A stretch of 64,000 bases of DNA from Pseudoxanthomonas sp. z9 (GTDB lineage: Bacteria; Pseudomonadota; Gammaproteobacteria; Xanthomonadales; Xanthomonadaceae). Position numbers and translations under genes: made by a program. Of the stretch, positions 26,078-35,900 are shown one piece after another (position 1 is the first letter of the stretch; every line of letters begins with the position of its first letter). The notes under the pieces were generated by a model that did not search any database, was not told the DNA's origin, and saw only the letters and a list, made by a program, of their open reading frames with translations. The stretch lies in the NCBI RefSeq assembly GCF_006542425.1, contig NZ_VFID01000012.1:248001-312000 (forward strand). The letters run 5' to 3'.

Positions 26078-27448
26078 ATGGCGATTCAATCTTCCGTTCT
26101 CCAGCTGATCGGCAACACGCCGATGATCAAGGCCCAGCGCCTCGATACCGGCGTCTGCGAGCTGTTCCTCAAGCTGGAAAGCGCCAACCCCGGCGGATCC
26201 ATCAAGGATCGCATCGGCCTGTCGATGATCGAGGCCGCCGAAAAGCGCGGCGATCTGAAGCCCGGCGCCACCCTGGTCGAGGGCACCGCCGGCAACACCG
26301 GCATCGGCCTGGCGCTGGTCGCCCAGCAGAAGGGCTACAAGCTGATCCTCGTCGTCCCGGACAAGATGAGCCGGGAAAAGATCTTCAATCTCAAGGCGAT
26401 GGGTGCGGAAGTCGTACTGACCCGCTCGGACGTGGCCAAGGGACATCCGGAGTATTACCAGGATCTTGCCGCCCGCATCGCCAGCGAGACGCCCGGCGCC
26501 TACTTCATCAACCAGTTCGGCAACCCCGACAATCCGGCCGCGCACGAATTCGGCACCGGTCCGGAAATCCTGGCCCAGATGGAGGGGAAGCTGGATGCGC
26601 TGGTATTCGGCTGCGGCAGTTCCGGCACCATGACCGGCCTGTCGCGCGCGTTCGCCAAGGATGCCCCGGGTGTCGAAATGGTGCTGGCGGATCCGGTCGG
26701 TTCGATCCTGACCCAGTACATCAACGAAGGCACCCTCAGCGAGAAGTCCGGTACCTGGCTGGTGGAAGGCATCGGCGAGGATTTCCTGCCGCAGATTTCC
26801 GATTTCAGCCGGGTGAAGAAGGCTTACTCCATCAGCGATCGGGAAAGCTTCCTGACCGCCCGGGAACTGCTGGCGAAAGAGGGCATCCTCGGTGGCTCCT
26901 CCACCGGTACCCTGCTGGCCGCGGCCCTGAAGTACTGCCGCGAGCAGACCACGCCCAAGCGCGTCGTGGTGCTGGTGCCGGACACCGGCAACAAGTACCT
27001 GTCCAAGATGTACAACGACTACTGGATGCTGGACAACGGCTTCATCGAACGCCCCCAGTACGGCGACCTGCGTGACCTGATCCTGCGCCCTTACAGCCAG
27101 CGGGACACCGTGGTGGTCAGCCCGACCGACCTGCTCACCACCGCCTACCAGCGGATGAAGCTGTACGACGTGTCCCAGCTGCCGGTCATGGAAGGCGACA
27201 AACTGGCCGGGATCGTCGACGAAAGCGACGTGCTGCTGCACGTCTACGGCGACGAGGCCCGCTTCCGCGACCCGGTGTCCACCGCCATGGTCAGCAAGCT
27301 GGATCGCCTGGACGTCCGCTCCCCCATCGAAGCCCTGCTGCCGGTGTTCGACCGCGGCCAGGTGGCCATCATTACCGACGGCGACACCTTCCTGGGCCTG
27401 ATTACCCGGATCGATTTGCTGAACTACCTGAGGCGCCGGGCGCAGTAG
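26078..27448 (+). CDS. Cystathionine beta-synthase/cysteine synthase with C-terminal CBS pair
   Basis: 456 aa. Residues 1-320 are a PLP fold-type II synthase (PLP lysine in NPGGSIKDR, GTAGNTGIGLALVAQ, phosphate loop GCGSSGTMTGLS); residues 335-456 hold two CBS domains (VVVSPTDLLTTAYQRMKLYDV, QVAIITDGDTFLGLITRIDLL). This layout is that of cystathionine beta-synthase, converting serine (or O-acetylserine) and homocysteine to cystathionine; CBS domains usually sense adenosyl compounds. The downstream PLP enzyme gene would take cystathionine onward, so both belong to transsulfuration. Confidence 0.88.
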   Translation: MAIQSSVLQLIGNTPMIKAQRLDTGVCELFLKLESANPGGSIKDRIGLSMIEAAEKRGDLKPGATLVEGTAGNTGIGLALVAQQKGYKLILVVPDKMSREKIFNLKAMGAEVVLTRSDVAKGHPEYYQDLAARIASETPGAYFINQFGNPDNPAAHEFGTGPEILAQMEGKLDALVFGCGSSGTMTGLSRAFAKDAPGVEMVLADPVGSILTQYINEGTLSEKSGTWLVEGIGEDFLPQISDFSRVKKAYSISDRESFLTARELLAKEGILGGSSTGTLLAAALKYCREQTTPKRVVVLVPDTGNKYLSKMYNDYWMLDNGFIERPQYGDLRDLILRPYSQRDTVVVSPTDLLTTAYQRMKLYDVSQLPVMEGDKLAGIVDESDVLLHVYGDEARFRDPVSTAMVSKLDRLDVRSPIEALLPVFDRGQVAIITDGDTFLGLITRIDLLNYLRRRAQ

Positions 27449-27536
27449 CCGCCCGGGGTCTCCCGGAACCGCGTGAAAAGGACGGTACGTTAAGCCGCGA
27501 CTGCTAGAATTCGCGGTCGGTTTGAAAGGAACAACT

Positions 27537-28718
27537 ATGTCGGACTCCAAGCCCAATGGCGGGGGAGAAGCCTCCTACGCCCTCGGCACGCTGGCCATCC
27601 ATGGCGGACAGGCTCCCGATCCGAGCACCGGGGCGGTAATGCCCCCGATCTACGCCACCTCGACCTACGCCCAGGCCAGCCCGGGTGTGCACCAGGGCTT
27701 CGAGTACTCACGGACCCACAATCCCACCCGGTTCGCTTACGAGCGCTGCGTAGCCGCGCTTGAAGGCGGTACCCGCGGTTTCGCTTTCGCCTCCGGCATG
27801 GCCGCCACCTCCACGGTGCTGGAACTGCTGGACAGTGGCAGCCATGTAATCGCCATGGGCGATATCTATGGAGGCAGCTATCGGTTGTTCGAGCGAGTGC
27901 GCAAGCGCAGTGCAGGGCTTGAGTTCAGTTTTGTCGACCTGACCGATCCCGTCGCCTTCGAGGCTGCCATTCGCCCGAACAGCCGGATGGTCTGGATCGA
28001 AACCCCGACCAACCCGATGCTCAAGATCGTCGACATCCAGGCGATCGCCGAGGCCGCCCGCAAGCGCGGGCTGATCGTGGTGGTGGACAACACCTTCGCC
28101 TCGCCAATCCTGCAACGACCGTTGCAACTCGGCGCGCACATCGTCATGCATTCGGCCACCAAGTATCTCAATGGCCACTCGGACATGGTCGGTGGCATCG
28201 CCGTGGTTGGAGACGACAACGCGCTCGCCGAGCAGATGGCGTTCCTGCAGAACTCCATCGGCGCGGTGCAGGGACCGTTCGACAGCTTCCTGGCCCTGCG
28301 TGGCCTGAAGACTCTGCATCTGCGCATGAAGACGCATTGCGAGAACGCGATGGCATTGGCCGAGTGGCTGCAAGGCCAGTCGGTAATCGACAAAGTCATC
28401 TACCCCGGCTTGAAGTCACATCCTCAGCACGCATTGGCCAGCCGACAGATGCATGGCTATGGCGGCATCATGTCGATCGTACTGAAGGGAGGTTTCGAGG
28501 CCGCGCGCAAGGTCTGCGAAGGTACTCACCTGTTTACCCTTGCGGAATCACTCGGTGGTGTGGAGAGCCTTATCAATCATCCGGCAGTGATGACACATGC
28601 GTCGATTCCGTTGGAGCGACGCACCGCATTGGGGATAAGCGATGGATTGGTGCGCTTAAGCGTGGGTATCGAGATCATCGAAGATCTCAGGAATGAACTT
28701 CAGCGGGTGTTCTCTTGA
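27537..28718 (+). CDS. metB: Cystathionine gamma-synthase/gamma-lyase family enzyme (metB)
   Basis: 393 aa, a Cys/Met-metabolism PLP enzyme. PLP lysine lies in MHSATKYLNGHSDMVGG; other signatures are FEYSRTHNPTRFAYE and FASGMAATSTVLELL. Whether it acts as gamma-synthase (MetB) or gamma-lyase cannot be fixed by eye; the neighbouring CBS enzyme favours gamma-lyase activity. GAAAGGAAC precedes ATG 27537. In Xanthomonas this gene, named metB, marks one edge of the LPS locus, and the next gene overlaps its stop codon. Confidence 0.9.
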   Translation: MSDSKPNGGGEASYALGTLAIHGGQAPDPSTGAVMPPIYATSTYAQASPGVHQGFEYSRTHNPTRFAYERCVAALEGGTRGFAFASGMAATSTVLELLDSGSHVIAMGDIYGGSYRLFERVRKRSAGLEFSFVDLTDPVAFEAAIRPNSRMVWIETPTNPMLKIVDIQAIAEAARKRGLIVVVDNTFASPILQRPLQLGAHIVMHSATKYLNGHSDMVGGIAVVGDDNALAEQMAFLQNSIGAVQGPFDSFLALRGLKTLHLRMKTHCENAMALAEWLQGQSVIDKVIYPGLKSHPQHALASRQMHGYGGIMSIVLKGGFEAARKVCEGTHLFTLAESLGGVESLINHPAVMTHASIPLERRTALGISDGLVRLSVGIEIIEDLRNELQRVFS

Positions 28719-29503
28719 ATTCAATGTGGAAAGACTTGTTGGCCAGCTTGAAGGAGCCGGAATTCTGGGCGTACTCATGTTGGCTGGATATCGTGACCAA
28801 GTATCGTCGCTCAAGGCTTGGTCTGCTTTGGCTTCTCATTCCGCCGCTAATCTATGTGCTGGGAGTTGGGTTCTACTTCTCCAAACTGCAGGGGATTCCG
28901 CCGCTGGATTTCATCCCGCATCTGGGCTTGGGATATCTTCTTTTCCGCCTGCTGATGACGGTCATCGTTGAATCGTGCAGCATCCTCACGAACAACTCCA
29001 GTTTCATTCTGGATGGCCATGGGCGGCTAACGGATTTCGTGATGCGTGTGGTGGCGAAAGGAATTTTCTACTTTGTCGTCGCCATCCCCGTGCTTCTCGT
29101 AGCGCTCTTGCTCTCTCCGAAATTCCAGGTTATCGGGTTAGCCACTGTGCTTCCCGCGACCCTGCTCTTGTTGATAAATGCAGTGTGGATAGGCATGGCC
29201 GTAGCACTGCTGGGTGCGCGCTTCCCGGATATCCACGAGCTGATGGCCAGCGTGTTTATCTTTGGCTTTATTCTCACGCCTATTCTGTGGAGTGCTTCGG
29301 CGGCGCCGATGGGAACAATCCATGGCACCTTCATGAGGATTAATCCTTTGTTCCATTTGATAGAACTGGTACGTGCGCCATTGCTTGGAGAACCCATGGA
29401 GACGATGAGCTATGTCTACCTGGCTGTTTTCACTGTCGCCGGCTGGATCATTACGTCAATCCTCTATCGACGCTATGCGCGCTTCGTTCCACTTTGGGTT
29501 TGA
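28715..29503 (+). CDS. wzm: O-antigen ABC transporter permease Wzm
   Basis: 262 aa, ABC-2 type permease with six membrane helices (for example LGLLWLLIPPLIYVLGVGFYF, LTPILWSASAAPMG). It exports undecaprenol-linked polysaccharide across the inner membrane with Wzt. The frame opens with TTG at 28715 overlapping the metB TGA; ATG at 28724 (MWKDLLASLKEPEFW) is an equally likely start. Third codon positions from here on are clearly richer in A/T than in metB, marking the edge of the variable locus. Confidence 0.9.
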   Translation: MNSMWKDLLASLKEPEFWAYSCWLDIVTKYRRSRLGLLWLLIPPLIYVLGVGFYFSKLQGIPPLDFIPHLGLGYLLFRLLMTVIVESCSILTNNSSFILDGHGRLTDFVMRVVAKGIFYFVVAIPVLLVALLLSPKFQVIGLATVLPATLLLLINAVWIGMAVALLGARFPDIHELMASVFIFGFILTPILWSASAAPMGTIHGTFMRINPLFHLIELVRAPLLGEPMETMSYVYLAVFTVAGWIITSILYRRYARFVPLWV

Positions 29504-29509
29504 AAAGTC

Positions 29510-30280
29510 ATGACGGTTCGGCTTGTTGCACACCACATCTCGCTACGTTTGCCTATTTATCTGCAGAGCGACCGCTCCGCGCGCTCTTGGTTGGCGATGC
29601 TGGCCAAGGCAGCCATAGAGCGTCCCCGTCGCGAGTTCAGGACGATCCTTGATGATGTTCATTTTTCTGCCCAGGAAGGCGACCGAATCGGAATTGTGGG
29701 CAGGAACGGAGCGGGCAAATCGACCTTGCTCAGGGTGTTGGCCGGTGCTTACCAGCCGACTGAAGGCTGGCTCGAGTCCCAAGGAACACGGCAAGCCCTG
29801 TTAAATATTTCATTGGGCTTCAATAACGAAGCCACGCTCAAGGAAAACATCTATCTGCGGGGAACCGCGATGGGCCTCAGAGCCAGCCAACTTGTCGATC
29901 TTGTCGAGCCGGTCCTCGATTTTTCGGAATTGCACGACAAGGCCAATCATCGTTTGAAGACGCTCTCCTCTGGTCAGAGGATGAGGCTTGGCTTTGCGAT
30001 TGCAACCGCAGTGCAACACGACATCATGGTAATGGATGAGTGGATCGGCGCAGGAGATGCTTCGTTCATTTCCAAAGCCAAGGAGAGAATGGCAAGCCGC
30101 GTGAATGGCGCCAAGGTTGTCGTGCTTGCCAGTCATAATTTTCAGCTGATGCGCGACGTGTGCACAAAAGGACTGTTGATGGTCGGAGGCAGGGTTGAGT
30201 TCTTTGGCGATATCAATAGCACCTTGATTGAGTACGACAAGCTGCTGAAGAGCGGCGGGCCACCTCAGACGGCAGCATGA
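29510..30280 (+). CDS. wzt: O-antigen ABC transporter ATPase Wzt, short form without carbohydrate-binding domain
   Basis: 256 aa. Walker A GRNGAGKST, signature LSSGQ, Walker B DIMVMDEW and H-loop VVLASHN are all present, and the N-terminal SLRLPIYLQSDRS element is typical of Wzt/TagH. Wzt proteins that recognise a chain cap carry an extra 150 or more residues at the C terminus; here the protein ends soon after the ATPase fold. It partners Wzm, 6 bp upstream. Confidence 0.92.
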   Translation: MTVRLVAHHISLRLPIYLQSDRSARSWLAMLAKAAIERPRREFRTILDDVHFSAQEGDRIGIVGRNGAGKSTLLRVLAGAYQPTEGWLESQGTRQALLNISLGFNNEATLKENIYLRGTAMGLRASQLVDLVEPVLDFSELHDKANHRLKTLSSGQRMRLGFAIATAVQHDIMVMDEWIGAGDASFISKAKERMASRVNGAKVVVLASHNFQLMRDVCTKGLLMVGGRVEFFGDINSTLIEYDKLLKSGGPPQTAA

Positions 30281-30283
30281 AAG

Positions 30284-31702
30284 ATGCGAGTTCTGCTGAT
30301 CGCCTATGATTTTCCTCCTATACCCTCTCCGCAGTCTCTGCGCTGGGCCTACTTGGTCCGGGAACTGGCCGATGCGGGTCATGAGGTGCGCGTGCTTGCG
30401 CCGGATGTTGCCGGGTACGGATCCGGGGGACTGCCCGAACTCCCGGCGAACGTCAAAGTGCACAGGGTCTGGCCCGGCCCCTATGCGGCCACGTTGACCT
30501 GGTTGGCGCGACGCAGGCAGCCGCAACGCCAGACAGGATCACAAGCCTCGCCGGAGCCGCATGGATTCAATGATTTGCTGGAAGGCAATGCCGGCTATGC
30601 CGATACCCGACACCCGCAGCTCAAGTTGAACTGGAAAGGAAGAATCGTCGAACGCATTCGTCGATTGAACCGGCGTGTCTTCAATTTGCACACGGTTGTT
30701 CCCGACGCACTTGGACGAGTGATGTTTCCGGATATCCGAGCAGAGTGGCTGCCATGGGCGCGACGCAGGCTCAAGCATCTTCTTGGTGAGATGGTGCCGG
30801 ATGTTGTTATCACATCGCATGAACCTGCGAACTCGATTCCGCTGGGAATCTATGCGAACAAACTCGGATTCAGATGGGTTGCTGATCTGGGGGATCCGGT
30901 GCTTGCGCCGTATACGCCTGAGCGTTGGCGGAAAACGGCATGGGAGCTGGAAGAGGAGATCTGCAAGCGCGCGGAGCTCGTGCTGCTGACCAGCCAGCAC
31001 GCTATCCATGATATGCAGAAGCGCCATGATGTCCACGCCTCGAAGCTGAAGTTGCTGACACAAGGATTCGATGGAACATCGCACTGCGGACCGCACCTGC
31101 GTTCGAATGGGCCTTTCGATCCGGAAGTGCTCGAGTTGCTCTATACAGGAAGCTTCTACGCATTTCGTGATCCGTCCTCACTGTTGGAGGCCGTGCGCAG
31201 GGTGCCCGGTGTCCGGTTGAACATTGCAACGATCGCTGCACCGCACGGTGTCGCAGAAGCTGCGCGAGACAGCGGTGGCTGCATAAGGCTACTTGGGTTC
31301 CTGCCACATACCCTCGCTTTGTCGTACCAGCGGCAATGCGACATGCTGGTCAATATCGCCAATGCGAACCCATTGCAAGTTCCTGGAAAGCTCTACGAGT
31401 ATTTGGGAGCTCATCGGCCAATACTGCATATTGGCGGTGACCGCGCGGATGCCGCCAGGATTCTTTTGGAAGAAACAGGTGCCGGCAACCCGGTTGCGGC
31501 GGAGGCGACAGCCATTGAAACGGTTCTCCGGAATGCCCTCCACAAGAAACGGCTCGCGCCTCAGGAGCCAAGTACCGTAGTCGATGATGGGCGCCTGCGC
31601 TATTCCTGGAAGTCATTGGCATTGCAGTTAGCAGATCTGCTCGAAGCTGGCGGAACAACTTCAAGTAGGGCACAGAATAATCTTAGTAAGGAGTCAGTAT
31701 GA
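30284..31702 (+). CDS. GT4-type glycosyltransferase
   Basis: 472 aa, GT-B fold. The N terminus MRVLLIAYDFPPIPSPQSLR and the C-terminal donor-binding part (LQVPGKLYEYLGAHRPILHIG) fit group 1 (GT4) transferases, which commonly use UDP-GlcNAc, UDP-hexoses or GDP-mannose on the cytosolic side. Residues 85-130 form a variable insertion. It begins 3 bp after wzt and overlaps wecC by 4 bp (ATGA). Donor and acceptor cannot be inferred. Confidence 0.85.
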   Translation: MRVLLIAYDFPPIPSPQSLRWAYLVRELADAGHEVRVLAPDVAGYGSGGLPELPANVKVHRVWPGPYAATLTWLARRRQPQRQTGSQASPEPHGFNDLLEGNAGYADTRHPQLKLNWKGRIVERIRRLNRRVFNLHTVVPDALGRVMFPDIRAEWLPWARRRLKHLLGEMVPDVVITSHEPANSIPLGIYANKLGFRWVADLGDPVLAPYTPERWRKTAWELEEEICKRAELVLLTSQHAIHDMQKRHDVHASKLKLLTQGFDGTSHCGPHLRSNGPFDPEVLELLYTGSFYAFRDPSSLLEAVRRVPGVRLNIATIAAPHGVAEAARDSGGCIRLLGFLPHTLALSYQRQCDMLVNIANANPLQVPGKLYEYLGAHRPILHIGGDRADAARILLEETGAGNPVAAEATAIETVLRNALHKKRLAPQEPSTVVDDGRLRYSWKSLALQLADLLEAGGTTSSRAQNNLSKESV

Positions 31703-32964
31703 GCGAGTCCATGCAGCAGAAGGATCGCGACGAACATGTTTGTGTAATCGGTCTGGGCTACATTGGATTGCCCACCGCCGCCATGTTCGCCTCCGCTGGA
31801 AAGCGCGTTTCCGGCGTGGATATCTCGAAACGAATCGTAGATGCCGTGAATGGAGGCGAGGCGCACTTCGAAGAGGCGGGCCTGTCGGAGCTCGTGGAGG
31901 AATCCGTTGGAAGCGGACGCATGCGTGCGATGCCGACACCTATCCCGGCGGATGCTTTCGTAATCGCCGTTCCGACCCCGCTCGACCACGGAAACCACGA
32001 GCCCGATATCAGCTTCGTCGAAGCTGCAGGACGTTCTCTAGCGCCGGTGATAGGCCGGGGAAACCTGATCGTACTCGAGTCGACGTCTCCGGTTGGCACC
32101 ACAGCCAGATTGGCCCGGCTACTGGCGGAACTTCGGCCGGACCTAAAGTTCCCCACCGGCGATTCGCATGATGTTCCCGATGTAAACATGGCGTACTGTC
32201 CGGAACGGATCATTCCGGGGAGGATGCTGCAGGAGCTGGTCGAGAACGATCGCATCGTCGGAGGAATGACATCCTCATGTACTGAGCGCGCGTCCTCGCT
32301 CTATCGTTCCTTTGTCCGGGGGAGCTGCATTGGGAGCGACGACCGGACGGCTGAGCTCTGCAAGCTGGTGGAAAACTCATTTCGAGATGTGAATATCGCA
32401 TTTGCCAACGAGCTTTCCATGATATGCGGTGATCTCGGAATCGATGTGCAGAATGTCATTCGCTTGGCCAATCATCATCCACGAGTGAACATCTTGAATC
32501 CGGGACCCGGCGTCGGGGGGCACTGCATCGCAGTGGATCCCTGGTTCATCGTGGCGGGTGCAAAGGAGCGGGCACAGCTCATCAGCACGGCCCGACAAGT
32601 CAATGATTCGAAACCCGGTTATGTGCTGGCACAGGTTGAGGCAGCAGTAGCAGGATTGGAGAATCCCTCCATATGCTGTCTGGGATTGACCTACAAGGCA
32701 GATGTTGATGATTTCCGGGAGAGTCCTGCCCTGGACATCGCGCTCGCACTATCGGAACGTTATGCCGGCAACGTACGTTGCGCCGATCCCTTCTTTGATG
32801 TGCTCGAATCGGTACACGGTATATCGGGGCTGGTTTCAGCGGATGCGGCGTCTGCCATCGCGTCCGCGGATGTGGTGGTGGTTCTCGTGGGACATACATC
32901 TTTCCGACGGCTTCCCAAACCGCAGGGCAAGAAGGTGGTTGACACCATCGGATTCTGGAAGTAA
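31699..32964 (+). CDS. wecC: UDP-N-acetyl-D-mannosamine dehydrogenase
   Basis: 421 aa. NAD-binding GLGYIGLPTAAMFASAG, then the UDP-sugar dehydrogenase signatures YCPERIIPGRMLQELVENDRIVGG (key residues ERI..G), the catalytic cysteine in GPGVGGHCIAVDPWF and LTYKADVDDFRESPAL. It oxidises UDP-ManNAc to UDP-ManNAcA. AAGGAGT precedes ATG 31699. Together with the wecB gene at the other end of the locus it supplies UDP-ManNAcA, so the polysaccharide probably contains this acid or a derivative. Confidence 0.92.
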   Translation: MSESMQQKDRDEHVCVIGLGYIGLPTAAMFASAGKRVSGVDISKRIVDAVNGGEAHFEEAGLSELVEESVGSGRMRAMPTPIPADAFVIAVPTPLDHGNHEPDISFVEAAGRSLAPVIGRGNLIVLESTSPVGTTARLARLLAELRPDLKFPTGDSHDVPDVNMAYCPERIIPGRMLQELVENDRIVGGMTSSCTERASSLYRSFVRGSCIGSDDRTAELCKLVENSFRDVNIAFANELSMICGDLGIDVQNVIRLANHHPRVNILNPGPGVGGHCIAVDPWFIVAGAKERAQLISTARQVNDSKPGYVLAQVEAAVAGLENPSICCLGLTYKADVDDFRESPALDIALALSERYAGNVRCADPFFDVLESVHGISGLVSADAASAIASADVVVVLVGHTSFRRLPKPQGKKVVDTIGFWK

Positions 32965-32994
32965 CGGGTTGGAACCTCAGCGGAGACAGTAGTC

Positions 32995-35900
32995 ATGCAC
33001 GACGACCACGCACATGAAGGTACCCATGGACAGGCTTCCGGGAAGAGCAGCAACCCATGGCCGGATCGGGTAAACGAGGCCTACTACGATCATATGGGGG
33101 AGACGTTTGGTCGACAGACTCGCGCACGAATTAATTGGATGTGTTCGCAGGCCAAGCCTGGAAGAGCATTGGATGTAGGCTGTAGCCAAGGTATTGCAGC
33201 CATTCTCATGGCACGAGAAGGGAAACACGTGCTGGCCATCGATATCTTCCAGCCGGCCATCGACTATGCGAACGACGAGAGAGCGAAGGAAATCCAGTCA
33301 GTACAGGATCGTGTAGAGTTCCGTTGCACAGAGCTTGCTGCGCTCAAGGGCATGCAGTTCGACACCATCCTGATGGGCGAGGTCATCGAACATCAAACGG
33401 ATGTTCCCGCGTTCATCTCCCAGGCCGTTGATCTTTGCGCTCCGGAAGGACGAATCGTCATTACCGTTCCGTTCGGATATCACCCATGGCCGGACCACAA
33501 GGCCACGGTTTTCCCGGATGACTTGCTGGATGCGCTTCGCGAGACGTTTGAAATCTCGGTCCTTGATGTGGTTGATGGCTATATCAGATGTGTGGCGAAC
33601 CGGATTTTGACAAAGCCGTCTCTGGAAAACAGCTTGGCAATGGCGATCGGGGCTACGGAAGCTGGGGCATGGGAAGTGCAGAAGCGAAATATCGAGCTTA
33701 GCGCCTCCTTGAGCGATGCAAAAAAAGTAATCGCGGATTACAAGGCGGAGGCGGGAAAGCGGGGTAACGCATCGAGCGAACTGACCGTGGAACGTGCGCT
33801 CCACAAAAGGTCAAGCGAAACCATTGTCAACCTCAGCGAAGAGCTTGCTGCTCTGCGGCTACGTTCGGAAGTTTGGATTCGGGAAGCGGCGGAGCAAAAG
33901 TCCGTCGTTGATGAATTGGGCCGCGGAATCCAGGTATCCAATCATGAGAGTGCTCTGCTTAGGGAACAACTGTCCGTTCTTCAGGCCGAAGTAGGTCGAC
34001 TTGGTGAAGAGGTAAAGCAAGGACACGAGGAACTATCAAAGCGTGAGCGCGAATTGGAGCGTGCCCGCGCGTCGCTGCGCCTACTGGGATCCAAGGACAG
34101 GGACCACAAGGCCACCATTAAGAGAATGGAGGAAGGCTGGAAGGCGAGGGACAAGCGGCAGAAGGACATCATCTCGACGATCAATGAGGAATTAACCGAG
34201 CTGAAACTCCGGATGAAGACGCTGCAAGAAACCCTCGTCGATGCGCAGCACAAGCGCTCTAGCCATTGGGCCAAGCTTGAAGCCGAGCGTGCGCGCGCGC
34301 AGGAACTCATACAACTGTGCGAGTCGCTCCACAATGACAATCAGTTGTACCGGAACTCGCTTGCACTTGCTCTAGGCCAGGCACTGATTGCTCTTAAGAG
34401 TCCACGTGGAATCGTTGGATTCCCAAAGGCGGTCGCGGCCATATTGCTTCGTTATCGCAGGCGCGGAACGTCGAACCATCAATCACAAGCACTTAGCTTG
34501 CCGAAGCTACGACATGTACACATTCCCGATCCCAAAAAGGTGGTGGATGATTTTGCGGTGGTCGCGAATCCACAAGCGGAAAGAAATGAAGAGGTGGACG
34601 CATTATCCATCGACGGATGGGAAGAGGTACGTACCGGAAAGCCTCTATTGATGGGAATTCTTGACGAATTCACCCTCAATTGCCTGCAACCGACGGCTGA
34701 CTGGTTGCTGCCGCGCCCGGACAACTGGCGCGGACTACTGGAGAAGTTTCAGCCAACCTTGCTGTTTGTCGAATCCGCTTGGAATGGCAACCATCAGGCT
34801 TGGCAATATCGCGTCGCTCGGAGTGAGTACATGCCGGGTGCTGAGTTGGTTGAGTTGGTGGAAGCATGCAAATTGAAGGGAATTCCTACTGTGTTCTGGA
34901 ACAAGGAGGATCCATTGCACTATGGGGATTTCATCCAAGCAGCGGCCCATTTTGACTGCATATTCACGACTTCGATCGAAGCCAAGCCTCGCTACGCGGT
35001 GGACGCTGACGTTAGGTCCGTTGACCTGCTTCAGTTCGCTGCTCAGGAAGCAATTCACAACCCTATCCAGTCAGGCAGTCCGCGTGAATCCAAGGTCTGC
35101 TATGCAGGAAGCTTCTATCCAAGTCTGGAAGAACGGTCTCACCAGCAGACCATGCTTCTGGATGCAGCGTCCGGCTTTGACCTTGATATTTTTGACAGGA
35201 ACTATTCGGATAGTTCTCTCGATTCGCAATATCAGTTTCCGGAACGTCATCAACGGTTCGTGCGCGGAAAGATCCAATATTCGGAGATTGGTGACGTCTA
35301 TCGAAAGTATCGTGTATTCCTGAATGTCAACAGCATCCAGGATTCTGACACTATGTTCTCCCGCCGCGTATTTGAGCTTCTCGCCTGCGGTACTCCGGTC
35401 GTGAGTACGCCGTCGCCGGGATTCGCAGCGACATTCGGACCGGACGTGGTCTGGGAGGTCGCCACGGAAGAAGAGGCACGGCACGCAATTGACACTTTGC
35501 TGAATGATGACAAAGAGTTCCGGCGCAGGAGCGCTGCAGGTATCCGCGCTGTCATGTCAAGACATACCTATCGCCACCGGATGGAACAGGTGATGCGGAC
35601 AGTCATGGGGGGCAGCAAGACGGCGACGCGACCACAGCGTGTCAGGGTCGTACTACTCGCGAATCAGGATGGGGTAAATCCCGAGACTATCTCCTGGATC
35701 AGGGAACAGCGCATGTGCAATGGCGAAAGTCCGCAGATCACGGTGCTGGGAAATGTACCTGCTGGAACTGAGAAGGTCGGATTTGACAGTGTGGATGGTG
35801 ATCCTGGAATGGCTTTCCGCCAACTCGTAAAGGCAACGCGCGCATCGGATGAACAACTGGTTCTGGCGGTTGGCCATCAGGGACAGGATGCACACCAGAT

